From the NCBI GenBank assembly GCA_028285495.1, contig JANQPB010000017.1, positions 1 to 64,000 of the forward strand: a stretch of DNA of 64,000 nt. The letters are read 5' to 3'. The stretch's first letter is position 1. Every line of letters begins with the position of its first letter. The translations under genes were made by a program, and so were the position numbers. The notes under the pieces were generated by a model. It worked only from the letters and a program-made list of their open reading frames with translations, did not search any database and was not told the DNA's origin. Below, piece after piece: positions 50,845 to 59,647 of this stretch. The stretch is from Acidimicrobiales bacterium (lineage in GTDB: Bacteria; Actinomycetota; Acidimicrobiia; Acidimicrobiales; SZUA-35).

Positions 50845-50867
50845 CTCGCCATACGAGTGTAGGCGAG
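50845..50867. promoter_or_regulatory. Dyad upstream of the IclR gene
   Basis: CTCGCC (50845-50850), 11-base spacer, GGCGAG (50862-50867), ending 9 bases before the start codon on the minus strand. The spacer contains TACACT (minus strand), a possible -10, so the dyad would overlie the promoter. Confidence 0.4.
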
Positions 50868-50988
50868 TGCATCGCTGACCACCGGGGGTGTGTGTCCCGT
50901 CACTTTGCGTGGGAACGGATCGGAGGCGGGTCGAGACTCGATCGGCCGGACGCCTCGTGGTGCGTGCTGACCCGGCCCGACCCCGGCG

Positions 50989-52179
50989 TCAGAACGGCGT
51001 TCCGCAGTGGGGTCCCACGCCGGTGCCGAACAGCACGTCCGCCCGGTCGAGCACCTCGGCCTCGGCTCGGAGGCGCTCGCCCCGGGCCAGGCCGGTGGCC
51101 TCGCCGCCGAGGAGCAGCGGGCCGAGGGCCGGGCGGCAGGCGATGAGGTCGGGCGCCTCGTCGACCTCCTGGCAGCCCTCCGGTCCGACGACGACGGTCT
51201 GCACCGGCTCGGCGCCGGCCCGCACGTCGTCGACCGTCTCGACGACCCCGACGACCAGGCGGTCGTCGGCCCGGTAGGTGCGGGCGTCGAAGCAGCGGAC
51301 CGGATCGGTGACCTTCAGCCACAGGCCGTCGTTCAGGTCGGTGGTGCGAAGCGCCCGCGGATCGGTCAGCAGGTGGGGGAGGGGGTCGTCGAGCGCAACG
51401 GCCCGAGTCGATCGGATCGGGCCGACGAGGTCGACCGACAGCAGCAGGTGCCAGAGGGCCAGGTGGGCCTCGGGGGTCACGGCGACCAGCTCGGTCAGGC
51501 TCAGCCGATGGACCGGGTGACCGTCGTTCCACCGGGACTCGATCGTGTAGATGGCGTAGCCGTCTCGGTGCATCGCGGCGAAGGCCGGCTTCTTGCGGTC
51601 CATGGTCATGATGCGGTGCAGGATCGGCGTGCGAGACACCTCCCCGACCCGGATCCGGCGGAACCGGTCGTAGATCTCGAACAGCTCGTCGCGGTGGTGC
51701 TGGCCGTCGACCAGCTCGACCGGCTCGGGCTCGAACCGGCGGTGGATCGAGGCCCGCCGACGGTCGAGCTCGATGACCCGGATGGCGGTCGTGACGCCGT
51801 AGCCGAAGCGCTCGTAGATGCCGCCCTCGGAGGCGGTCAGCCCGAGGAGCGGCTCGTCGAAGCCGGCCGACAGCTCGTCGAGCCCGGCCATCAACCGGGC
51901 TGCCGCCCCCCGGCGGCGGTGCGAGGCGGCGACGCTGACCCAGGTCACGCCCGACATCGACAACATCTCGAGCCCGGGAAGCGTGAGGTCCATGGCGTAG
52001 CTGCCGGCGGCCCCGACCAGCCGCCCGCCCTCGGTGGCGACCAGGAACCGATCGAGATCGAGCTCCTCCCTGGCCTCGTCGACGTCGCCCTCCTCGACCA
52101 CGCCGCCGAAGTTGCGGAAATCGAGGTGGACGAGGGCCTCCAGGTCGTCCGGCTCGGCCTGTCGGATCTCGATGCTCAT
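50989..52179 (-). CDS. Eis-like GNAT N-acetyltransferase
   Basis: 396 residues. GNAT domain 1 has the acetyl-CoA loop VSVAASHRRRGAAARLM at about 80-96 and LLGLTASEGGIYERFGYGV. A second GNAT-like region and a C-terminal SCP2-like domain follow, the architecture of Mycobacterium Eis. The chain ends in Phe (PHCGTPF); in Eis the terminal carboxylate of a C-terminal Phe takes part in catalysis, so the ending is meaningful. Eis acetylates aminoglycosides and protein lysines; the substrate here is unknown. ATG 52179. Confidence 0.9.
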   Translation of the reverse strand: MSIEIRQAEPDDLEALVHLDFRNFGGVVEEGDVDEAREELDLDRFLVATEGGRLVGAAGSYAMDLTLPGLEMLSMSGVTWVSVAASHRRRGAAARLMAGLDELSAGFDEPLLGLTASEGGIYERFGYGVTTAIRVIELDRRRASIHRRFEPEPVELVDGQHHRDELFEIYDRFRRIRVGEVSRTPILHRIMTMDRKKPAFAAMHRDGYAIYTIESRWNDGHPVHRLSLTELVAVTPEAHLALWHLLLSVDLVGPIRSTRAVALDDPLPHLLTDPRALRTTDLNDGLWLKVTDPVRCFDARTYRADDRLVVGVVETVDDVRAGAEPVQTVVVGPEGCQEVDEAPDLIACRPALGPLLLGGEATGLARGERLRAEAEVLDRADVLFGTGVGPHCGTPF

Positions 52180-52248
52180 GGTCGCCGAGCGTACTGCGAC
52201 CGTCGGCGGCGGGCCGGGGGATTCCGGCCCGCCGCCGGTCGGGTCCGC

Positions 52249-53679
52249 TCAGCCCTCGTAGACGAGGGCGTCGGGAAAGAAGCTGGCCCAGGCGAACCAG
52301 AATTCGTTCCGATGGGGCACGGTGTCGAGCTGGGCCCCGGCCAGCGGACCATCGACCGCCGACCCGAGCAGGGTCCACGTCGACCCGGTCTCGGCGTCGA
52401 CGAAGCGATCGGCGGCGTCGGACCCGTCCCCGGCCCGCTCGAACGTCAGGACCTGACCGTCGACCCGCCGGTCGAAGGCGATCCCGGTCCCGATGGCCGC
52501 CCCCTCGGCGATGACGGTCGTGTCGAGGGCATCGGCGGTGTCGCCGCCCCACCACACGGCGATCGGCACGCCGTCGAGCTCGTCGTTGGCCACCCCGACC
52601 TCCTCCAGCATCCCGAACGGGTAACCCTTGTCGACGGTCCCGCCGTCGCCGTCGGGAAGCGACACCCCGACCACCCGGGACAGGGCCGGGAACCGGGGGT
52701 CCGGCTCGCCGTCGAACAGGAACGGCGCCGTGCTCGAGCTGTAGCCCTGGTAGGGGTTGGCGCCGTAGTCGATGCCGAAGCCGGTCTCGCGCGACAGCGA
52801 CCAGGCGCCGGGGAAGCTCTCGAGCACGTCGCCGTAGGAGACGATGGCGGTCGGGATGACCTCGAGGCGGGTCCCGGCGAACTCGCCGACCAGGGCCTCG
52901 CCGGTGACCTGCTGCCAGAGCGACGTGGTGGCGTCGTCCCACATCACCAGATCGCTGTTGCGGAGCAGGCCGGACACGCCGAACCGGAGGGCCTGGCCGT
53001 CGACCCGGGTGTCGAAGCTGACCGCGGTGTTGCAGAGCGGGCAGAACGACACGGCGACCGGGACGTCGCCGAAGCGGTCGTTGACGATCTCGTGGCGGGT
53101 CAGGATCGACAGCGGGTAGAACCGCACCTCGTCGTTGAACCGGACGAGGGCGCCGGGCTCGCGCTCGTCGAGCCAGCCGGCGTCGGTGGCCGGCTCGAAC
53201 CGCGGCGTGTCGATCGGAGGGATGCCGTCGCGGGGATCGAGGCGGGGCAGGCCGAGCAGGAACTCGTCGAGGCCGACGGTCTGGCGGGTCCAGTCGGTCG
53301 GCCACGGCTCGGTCGCCTGCTGGATCTGACCATCGAGCGCAGTGCGGGGATCGTCGGTCACCAGCTCAACGCCATCATCGCTCGAGCCGACCCCGCCGCT
53401 GAGGTCGAGCGGCTCGTCGGACTCGGTCGGCGAGAACAGGTCCTCGATCGGGGTGCCGGCCGCCCCGTCGTCAGCTCCGGCGTCCGAGTCGCCGTCGTCG
53501 TCGCTGTTGCCGTCGCCCGTCGCCTCGGAACCGGCCCCGTCGCCGGTCGAGGGGCCCGAGGCGGCTTCGCTGCCGGCGTCGGCCGCCGTGGCGTCGTCGG
53601 AGCTGGAGCAGGCGCCGGCCGCCAGGGCCATGGCGAGGAAGAGCGCGCCGAAGCGGGCCGCCCGTCGGGGGGTTGGCAT
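52249..53679 (-). CDS. DUF3179 lipoprotein
   Basis: 476 residues. The lipoprotein signal ends LAMALAAGAC, then a ~70-residue Ser/Gly/Asp-rich linker. The DUF3179 domain (about 110-476) carries SILTRHEIVNDRFGDVPVAVSFCPLCNTAVSFD, including the CPLC dithiol, and IDYGANPYQGYSS. The CxxC and surrounding sequence suggest metal or redox chemistry at the cell surface, but the family has no established function known to me. ATG 53677-53679 has GGAGG 6 bases before it. Confidence 0.88.
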   Translation of the reverse strand: MPTPRRAARFGALFLAMALAAGACSSSDDATAADAGSEAASGPSTGDGAGSEATGDGNSDDDGDSDAGADDGAAGTPIEDLFSPTESDEPLDLSGGVGSSDDGVELVTDDPRTALDGQIQQATEPWPTDWTRQTVGLDEFLLGLPRLDPRDGIPPIDTPRFEPATDAGWLDEREPGALVRFNDEVRFYPLSILTRHEIVNDRFGDVPVAVSFCPLCNTAVSFDTRVDGQALRFGVSGLLRNSDLVMWDDATTSLWQQVTGEALVGEFAGTRLEVIPTAIVSYGDVLESFPGAWSLSRETGFGIDYGANPYQGYSSSTAPFLFDGEPDPRFPALSRVVGVSLPDGDGGTVDKGYPFGMLEEVGVANDELDGVPIAVWWGGDTADALDTTVIAEGAAIGTGIAFDRRVDGQVLTFERAGDGSDAADRFVDAETGSTWTLLGSAVDGPLAGAQLDTVPHRNEFWFAWASFFPDALVYEG

Positions 53680-53833
53680 GCGATGCCTCCGTGGGATCGT
53701 CGGTCCGGTGGGAACCCACGAGACCCCGCGTGCAATCCACCATGGGCCCGTTTTTGGGCGTGGCCGCTCTGGCCTGGCGGCGACCGCGGTGGCCACGGGA
53801 TCGACGGCCGGCGGCTCCGCCGCGGCCGAGCGC

Positions 53834-55567
53834 TCAGGCCAGCGGCACCCGGGGCATCGGGCCGGCCTCGGCCTCGATCGTCGCCGCAACGGTCTCGATG
53901 GTCTCGTCGACCGCGAGACGGGTGGTCTCGCCGGTGGCCCGGCTGGTCCACTCGACCTCACCGTCGGCCAGGCCCTTCGGGCCGACCGTGATGCGGTAGG
54001 GGATGCCGATCAGCTCGGCATCGGCGAACTTCACGCCGGCCCTGGCGTCGCGGTCGTCGAGCAGGGCGTCGACCCCACGGGCCCGCAGCCCGTCGTAGAG
54101 CGCCTCGGCTGCGGCCATCGTCCCGTCGTCGAGCTTCAGCACCGTGATCACCACCTCGTATGGGGCGACCGACACCGGCCAGATGATGCCGTTCTCGTCG
54201 TGGTGGGTCTCGGCGATCGTGGCCATGTTGCGGCCGATCCCGATGCCGTAGCTGCCCATCACCACCGTCTGCGACTGCCCCTCGGCGTCGGACACGGTGA
54301 CCCCGAACGCCTCGGAGAAGAGCGTGCCAAGCTTGAAGATGTGACCGGCCTCGACGCAGCGCAGCATCTCCAGCGCGGTGCCACACCGGGGGCAGGCCTC
54401 GCCGGCGGTCACCTCCCGGAGGTCGGCCCACTGACCGATGTGGAGGTCGCGCCCGATGTCGACGCCCCGGTAGTGCCAGTCGTCGGAGTTGGCGCCGGTC
54501 GTCAGGTTGGTCCTGCCCTTGAGCGCCTCGTCGGCCACCACCTTCAGATCGGTCACCCCGACCGCACCGAGGCTGCCCGGCATGGCGCCGAGCGCCTCCT
54601 TGGCCTCCTCGGGAGTGCCGGGGCGGATCTCGATCCCCCCGGTCGAGTCGATCAGCTTCTGCAGGTTGAGCTGGTGGTCGCCCCGCAGCAGGGCCAGCAC
54701 GATCTCGCCGTCGATGACCATCACCATCGTCTTGATCTGGCGGTCGGCCGATGCCCCGCCCTCGACCTCCTCCAGGGCCGCGATCGTGCGGATGCCGGGG
54801 GTGGGGAATCGCTCGGGGGCGGCTGGCGGGGCCTCGTCGGCGATCGGGGGGAGCGTCGAGGTGGCCTTCTCGACATTGGCGGCGTAGCCGCAGTTCGGGC
54901 AGAAGACCACGTCGTCCTCGCCGGCGGCGCAGCGGACCATGAACTCGATCGAGTCCTTGCCGCCCATGGCCCCGTTCGACGCCTCGACGGGGATGGCGTC
55001 GAGCCCGAGCCGCTCGAAGATCCGGGTGTAGGCCGCATGGTGGGCGTCGAACTGGGCGTCGAGGCCGGCCTGGTCGATGTCGAACGAGTAGGAGTCCTTC
55101 ATGTGGAACTCACGGACCCGCAGCAGGCCGCTCTTCGGCCTGGCCTCGTCGCGGAACTTCGTCTGGATCTGGTACCAGAGCTGGGGCAGTTCCTTGTACG
55201 ACGTCAGCTCGGACGCCACCGAGGCGAAGATCTCCTCATGGGTGATGCCGAGGGCCAGGTCGTTGTGCCGGCGGTCGGTCAGCCGGAACATGATCTCGCC
55301 CATCGTGTCCCACCGACCCGCCTGCTTCCAGACGCCTGCCGGGTGCATCGTCGGCAGCAGGAACTCCTGGGCCCCGATGGCGTCCATCTCCTGGCGGACG
55401 ATGTCGGCCACCTTCTGGTGGACCCGCCAGCCGAGGGGCAACATCGAGTAGTGGCCGGCGTGCAGCTGGCGGATGAAACCCCCGCGGACCAGCAGGGCGT
55501 GGCTCGCCGCTTCCGCGTCGGCCGGGGCATCACGAAGGGTGGGGATGAACAGCTTGGACCAACGCAT
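53834..55567 (-). CDS. proS: Prolyl-tRNA synthetase (bacterial type with editing insert)
   Basis: 577 residues. Class II motif 1 region has SMLPLGWRVHQKVADIVRQEMDAIG, and motif 2 KFRDEARPKSGLLRVREFHMKDSYSF. The INS editing domain (about 225-390) has CPNCGYAANVEKA, and motif 3 is GSYGIGIGRNMATIAE. The anticodon-binding domain closes the chain. It charges tRNA-Pro and clears mischarged Ala-tRNA. ATG 55565-55567 (MRWSKLF) is chosen over a TTG three codons upstream. Housekeeping gene; unrelated to its neighbours. Confidence 0.97.
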   Translation of the reverse strand: MRWSKLFIPTLRDAPADAEAASHALLVRGGFIRQLHAGHYSMLPLGWRVHQKVADIVRQEMDAIGAQEFLLPTMHPAGVWKQAGRWDTMGEIMFRLTDRRHNDLALGITHEEIFASVASELTSYKELPQLWYQIQTKFRDEARPKSGLLRVREFHMKDSYSFDIDQAGLDAQFDAHHAAYTRIFERLGLDAIPVEASNGAMGGKDSIEFMVRCAAGEDDVVFCPNCGYAANVEKATSTLPPIADEAPPAAPERFPTPGIRTIAALEEVEGGASADRQIKTMVMVIDGEIVLALLRGDHQLNLQKLIDSTGGIEIRPGTPEEAKEALGAMPGSLGAVGVTDLKVVADEALKGRTNLTTGANSDDWHYRGVDIGRDLHIGQWADLREVTAGEACPRCGTALEMLRCVEAGHIFKLGTLFSEAFGVTVSDAEGQSQTVVMGSYGIGIGRNMATIAETHHDENGIIWPVSVAPYEVVITVLKLDDGTMAAAEALYDGLRARGVDALLDDRDARAGVKFADAELIGIPYRITVGPKGLADGEVEWTSRATGETTRLAVDETIETVAATIEAEAGPMPRVPLA

Positions 55568-55640
55568 GGATGTCAACCTACCGAAAGGTCCGACTCTCCC
55601 GGCGAGGATTACTTGACGGCGACAACCATGGACAGCGAAC

Positions 55641-55666
55641 CGAACCGGGCCAGCGCGGGCGGCCCG
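55641..55666. repeat. Direct repeat copy 1 with internal dyad, upstream of the Sec-formate dehydrogenase
   Basis: 26-base unit whose core is CGGGCC (55646-55651), 9 bases, GGCCCG (55661-55666). It matches copy 2 at 24 of 26 bases, and lies 130 bases before it. Confidence 0.6.
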
Positions 55667-55770
55667 GAGGCCGGTTGCGGAATAGGCTTGGTGGCGCGAC
55701 CCTGTGGTCGACGTCCCACATCCCAGAACCGTTCCACCATGTGGATCGCAGGAGGTGGGTCAAACCGGCC

Positions 55771-55796
55771 CGAACCGGGCCAGCACGAGCGGCCCG
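55771..55796. repeat. Direct repeat copy 2 with internal dyad
   Basis: Second copy, CGGGCC (55776-55781), 9 bases, GGCCCG (55791-55796). The only two differences from copy 1 lie in the spacer, so the arms are kept. It ends 30 bases before ATG 55827. Candidate paired operators or an RNA hairpin in the leader. Confidence 0.6.
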
Positions 55797-55826
55797 CACC
55801 GGGCCCGAGCGAAGAGGTCCGCAGCC

Positions 55827-57809
55827 ATGCCCAAGCGCACCACCCGAACCCGCAGCCGGCCCCGGCCACGGCTGACCACACCGCTGGTCCGAGACGAGGG
55901 TGAGCTGCGCCCGGCCAGCTGGGACGAGGCCATCGAACGGGCCGCCGGAGGATTGCGCCGCATCGTCGAGCGGGACGGTCCGGAGGCCGTCGGGATGTTC
56001 AGCTGCTCCAAGTCGACCAACGAGATGAACTACGCGGCCCAGAAGCTGGCCAGGGCCGCCATCGGCACCAACAACATCGACTCCTGCAACCGAACGTGAC
56101 ACGCTCCCTCCGTCGTCGGTCTGGCGACAGTGTTCGGAGCGGGTGGCGGTACCTCCTCGTACCGGGAGATCGAGGAGACCGACGTCATCGTCCTCTGGGG
56201 CTCCAACGCCCGTGAGGCCCATCCCATCTTCTTCCACCACCTGATGAAGGGCCTCGACAACGGCGCGAGGATGTACTGCATCGACCCCCGGCGGACGTCG
56301 TCGTCGCGCTTCGCCGACGCCTGGCTCGGCCTCGACGTCGGCACCGACATCGCCCTGGCCAACGCCGTCGGCCGGGAGATCATCGCCAACGACTGGCACG
56401 ACCGGGCCTTCATCGACCGGGCCACCACCGGGTTCGACCACTACCGGGCCGCGGTCGAGCCCTACACGCTCGACCGGGCGGCGGCGATCACGGGCGTGCC
56501 CGGCGAGGCCATCGCCGAGCTGGCCCGGGCCTACGCAACCGCCGAGCAGGCCCAGATCCTGTGGACGCTCGGCATCACCGAGCACCACAACGCCGTCGAC
56601 AACGTGCTCGCCCTCTGCAACCTCGCACTGCTGACCGGCCACATCGGCCGCTGGGGCTCGGGCCTCGTGCCGCTCCGGGGCCAGAACAACGTGCAGGGCG
56701 GCGGCGACATGGGGGCGCTGCCGAACAAGCTGCCCGGCTTCGCCGACATCGTCGACGCCGAGGCCAGGGCCCGGTTCGAGGCGGTCTGGGAGGCTCCCGT
56801 GCCGCCGGAGCCAGGGCTCCACCTCACGTTGATGTTCGAGGCGATGGAGCGGGGTGACCTGCGGGCCGTCTACTGCATCGGCGAGAACCCGGCCGACTCC
56901 GAGGCCGACGTCACCAACGCCAGGAAGCTGCTGGCCGACCTCGAGCTCCTGATCGTCCAGGACATCTTCCTCACCCGCACCGCCGAGCTGGCCGACGTCG
57001 TCTTCCCGGCGTCGGTTGCCTGGGCCGAGTCCGACGGCACGGTCACCTCGAGCGAGCGCCGGGTCCAGCGGGTCCGGGCCGCCGTGCCACCACCGGGCGA
57101 GGCCCGCGACGACATCGACATCATCGGCGAGCTGGCCCGCCGTCTCGACTACGACTGGGGCAAGCCAAGCCCGCAGGACCTGTGGGACGAGCTGCGCAGC
57201 CTGTCGCCCCTGCACCGGGGCATGAGCTGGGAGCGACTCGAGGCCGAGGGCGGCCTGCAATGGCCGTGCCCGGACGAGGACCACCCGGGCAGCCCGTTCC
57301 TCCACGGCTGGTTGTGGGAACCCGACCTCGGCGGCCGCCAACCGGCGCCGTTCTCGGTGGTCGAGCACGCCGGACCGATCGAGGAGCTGAGCGACGAGTT
57401 CCCGCTCCGGCTCACCACCGGGCGGGCCCTCGACTCGTACAACACCGGCGTCCAGTCCGGCTCGCTCGAGTCGCCCATCCGCTCTGGCGACACGATCGAC
57501 GTCAGCGAGGCCGACGCCGCCCGCCTCGGCATCACCGCCGGGATGCGGGTGCGGGTCACCTCGCCACGGGGCTCGGTCGAGATGCCGGCCAGGATCGATC
57601 CGGGCCTGCCCGAGGGCCTGACGTTCACCACCTTCCACTTCCCCGAGCTGGTCGACGTCAACCAACTGACCAACGACGCCTGGGACAAGCGCTCGGGCAC
57701 GTCGGAGTTCAAGGCCGCCTCGATCCGGATCGAGCCGCTGGCGGCCGCATCGCCCGGCTCGGGGCCCGCGGCCGTCGTCGATGGATCCGGCGCCGGAGCG
57801 GGCGGGTGA
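55827..57809 (+). CDS. fdhA: Selenocysteine formate dehydrogenase, catalytic (Mo/W-bis-MGD) fragment
   Basis: 660 residues with an in-frame TGA (56097-56099) read as Sec at residue 91. The surrounding NIDSCNRT-U-HAPSVVGL corresponds to the Sec site of FdhH/FdhA. Both flanks are one frame and one protein. The molybdopterin domains continue with VIVLWGSNAREAHP, GRWGSGLVPLRGQNNVQG and the C-terminal pterin-binding VRVTSPRGSVEMPARI. It oxidises formate to CO2. The usual N-terminal iron-sulfur part is missing and is encoded separately at 59644-60528; this gene begins just where that one stops (RLTTPLVRDEGELRP). Its TGA overlaps the GTG of the NuoE-NuoF gene. ATG 55827 has GAAGAGG 9 bases before it. 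Confidence 0.93.
56097..56099 (+). other. Selenocysteine codon (TGA recoded)
   Basis: In-frame TGA with conserved formate-dehydrogenase sequence on both sides (NRT before, HAPSVVGL after). The His directly after Sec is the conserved catalytic partner. Confidence 0.9.
56112..56128 (+). promoter_or_regulatory. Bacterial SECIS hairpin
   Basis: GTCGTC / GGCGAC form a 6-bp stem (one G-T pair) closing a GGTCT loop (56118-56122). The loop begins 18 bases after the TGA. From memory, the E. coli fdhF SECIS has the same GGUCU apical loop at the same distance; SelB reads this loop. An outer CTCCG/CGGAG pairing may extend it. Confidence 0.8.
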
Positions 57810-59647
57810 CCGACCTCCACATCGGGACCGACCGGCCGACCGACGCCGAGCGGGCTGCGGTCGACGCCGTGGTCGGCGGCACGCTCGGCCCGGCGGTCGT
57901 GGTGGAGGGCGAGCGCCTGGTCCGGGGTGGCCTCAGCCGCCGGAACGACCGGCGCCACCTCCTGCTGCCGGCGCTGCACGCGTTACAGCGCGTCGCCGGG
58001 TGGATCTCACCGGGTGGGATCAACCACATCGCCGAGGTCCTGGCGGTCCCGCCGGCCGACGCCTACGGGGTCGCCACGTTCTACGACCTGTTCCAGGTCG
58101 ACCAACCCGGCCACGACGGCGACGTCACCCATGTCTGTGTCGACGCCGCGTGCCAGATCGCCGGTTCGGCGGGTGAGGTCGAGCGGCTGCGGGCGGCCGG
58201 GGTGCCGGTCGAGGCCAGCCCCTGCCTGGGGCAGTGCGAGCGACCGGTGGCGACGTTCGTCCAGGGCCGGGGTCGACCGGACCGGGTGCCGGCCGACGAC
58301 GAGGCGGGCGACGCGTCGGGGTCCGGGTCGGCCGGGCCGACCGGGTCCGGGGCCGCCGTGCCGTCCGTCCCCCAGAGCGGCCAGCCCGGGCTTCGCCTCC
58401 TCCGCCGCATCGGACGGGCCGCGGGACCGGTCGACCCGACCAGCCTCGACGCCTACGTCCGGGCCGGCGGCTATGCGGCCATGACCGAGGCCTTCCGCCG
58501 TGGTCCGGACGGGGTCATCGACGAGGTGGTCACGTCCGGCCTGATGGGTCGGGGCGGCGCCGCCTTCCCGACCGGGGTGAAGTGGCGGGCGGTGGCGGGT
58601 GAGCCCGGCCCGCGTCACGTCGTCGTCAACGCCGACGAGTCCGAGCCCGGGACCTTCAAGGACCGGGTGCTGCTCGAGAACGACCCGTTCGCCCTCATCG
58701 AGGCCATGACCATCGCCGGATTCGCGGTCGGGGCCGAGAAGGGATGGATCTACATCCGAGGCGAGTACCCACTGGCCACCCGGCGGCTGGCCGAGGCCAT
58801 CGACGCCGCCACCGCCGCCGGGTTCCTCGGGCCCCGTATCGCCAGGTCGAGCTTCGACTTCGAGATCGAGATCCGCCGGGGCGCCGGCGCCTACATCTGC
58901 GGCGAGGAGACGGCGCTGTTCAACTCGCTCGAGGGCTTCCGGGGCGAGCCCCGCCAGAAGCCACCGTTCCCGACCACCAACGGGCTGTTCGGCCGTCCGA
59001 CGGTCATCAACAATCCCGAGACGCTCGTGAACGTGCTCGACATCGTCACCGACGGTGGGGACGCCTACGCCGCCATCGGCACCGAGGGATCCAACGGCTC
59101 GAAGCTGTTCTGCCTCAGCGGCCGGGTGGCCAGGCCGGGTGTGTACGAGGTCGACTTCGGGGCGACGCTCGGCGAGCTGCTCGACCTGGCCGGCGGGGTC
59201 ACCGGCGACCTGCGGGCGGTCCTGCTCGGCGGGGCGGCCGGCAGCTTTGTCGGACCGGACCGGCTCGACCTGCCGCTGACCTTCGAGGCGACCAGGGCGG
59301 CCGGGCTCTCGCTCGGCTCCGGGGTGGTCATGGCCTTCGACCACACGGTCGACCTCGCCGCCGTCGTCACCAGGATCGCCGACTTCTTCCGCCACGAGTC
59401 GTGTGGGCAGTGCGTGCCCTGCCGGGTCGGGACCACCCGCCAGCACGAGCTGCTGGTCGAGCTGTCGTCGAAGCCGGCCGGACCCGACCGGGTCGGTTCG
59501 CTGCGCCTCGACACCGACCTGCTCGACGAGATCGACCGGGCCATGAAGGACGCCTCGATCTGCGGTTTGGGCCACACCGCCGGGACCGCCGTCCGCTCGG
59601 CGATCGACCTGGGACTCGTCCCGGCCACGAACGGAGACTCGCCATGA
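57806..59647 (+). CDS. NuoE-NuoF fusion: NADH-linked electron-transfer subunit of formate dehydrogenase
   Basis: 613 residues. The NuoE-like N-terminal domain has [2Fe-2S] ligands C111, C116, C140 and C144. A Gly/Ser-rich linker (about 155-195) leads to the NuoF domain. This has GLMGRGGAAFPTGVKW and NADESEPGTFKDR for FMN/NADH, RRGAGAYICGEETALFNSLEG, and the [4Fe-4S] motif ESCGQCVPCRVGT with a later Cys in SICGLG. It transfers formate electrons to NAD+. It sits between the two halves of the catalytic subunit. GTG 57806 and the following ATG 59644 both overlap their neighbours by 4 bases, so all three genes are coupled. Confidence 0.94.
   Translation: MTDLHIGTDRPTDAERAAVDAVVGGTLGPAVVVEGERLVRGGLSRRNDRRHLLLPALHALQRVAGWISPGGINHIAEVLAVPPADAYGVATFYDLFQVDQPGHDGDVTHVCVDAACQIAGSAGEVERLRAAGVPVEASPCLGQCERPVATFVQGRGRPDRVPADDEAGDASGSGSAGPTGSGAAVPSVPQSGQPGLRLLRRIGRAAGPVDPTSLDAYVRAGGYAAMTEAFRRGPDGVIDEVVTSGLMGRGGAAFPTGVKWRAVAGEPGPRHVVVNADESEPGTFKDRVLLENDPFALIEAMTIAGFAVGAEKGWIYIRGEYPLATRRLAEAIDAATAAGFLGPRIARSSFDFEIEIRRGAGAYICGEETALFNSLEGFRGEPRQKPPFPTTNGLFGRPTVINNPETLVNVLDIVTDGGDAYAAIGTEGSNGSKLFCLSGRVARPGVYEVDFGATLGELLDLAGGVTGDLRAVLLGGAAGSFVGPDRLDLPLTFEATRAAGLSLGSGVVMAFDHTVDLAAVVTRIADFFRHESCGQCVPCRVGTTRQHELLVELSSKPAGPDRVGSLRLDTDLLDEIDRAMKDASICGLGHTAGTAVRSAIDLGLVPATNGDSP

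Noticed and set aside
53741..53760. GCCC-GTTTTT-GGGC hairpin as a terminator after proS
   Set aside because: It lies upstream of the proS stop in neither useful position nor with a strong stem: only 4 bp plus a broken outer pair, and it is 75 bases past the gene end.
55568..55826. tRNA-Sec gene in the leader of the formate dehydrogenase
   Set aside because: Looked for a long acceptor arm, a UCA anticodon loop and the T-loop; none is present in this interval.
56097..56130. Frameshift or nonsense break in the formate dehydrogenase gene
   Set aside because: Both sides are in one frame, the TGA sits at the known Sec position, and a SECIS hairpin follows, so recoding explains it better than a pseudogene.
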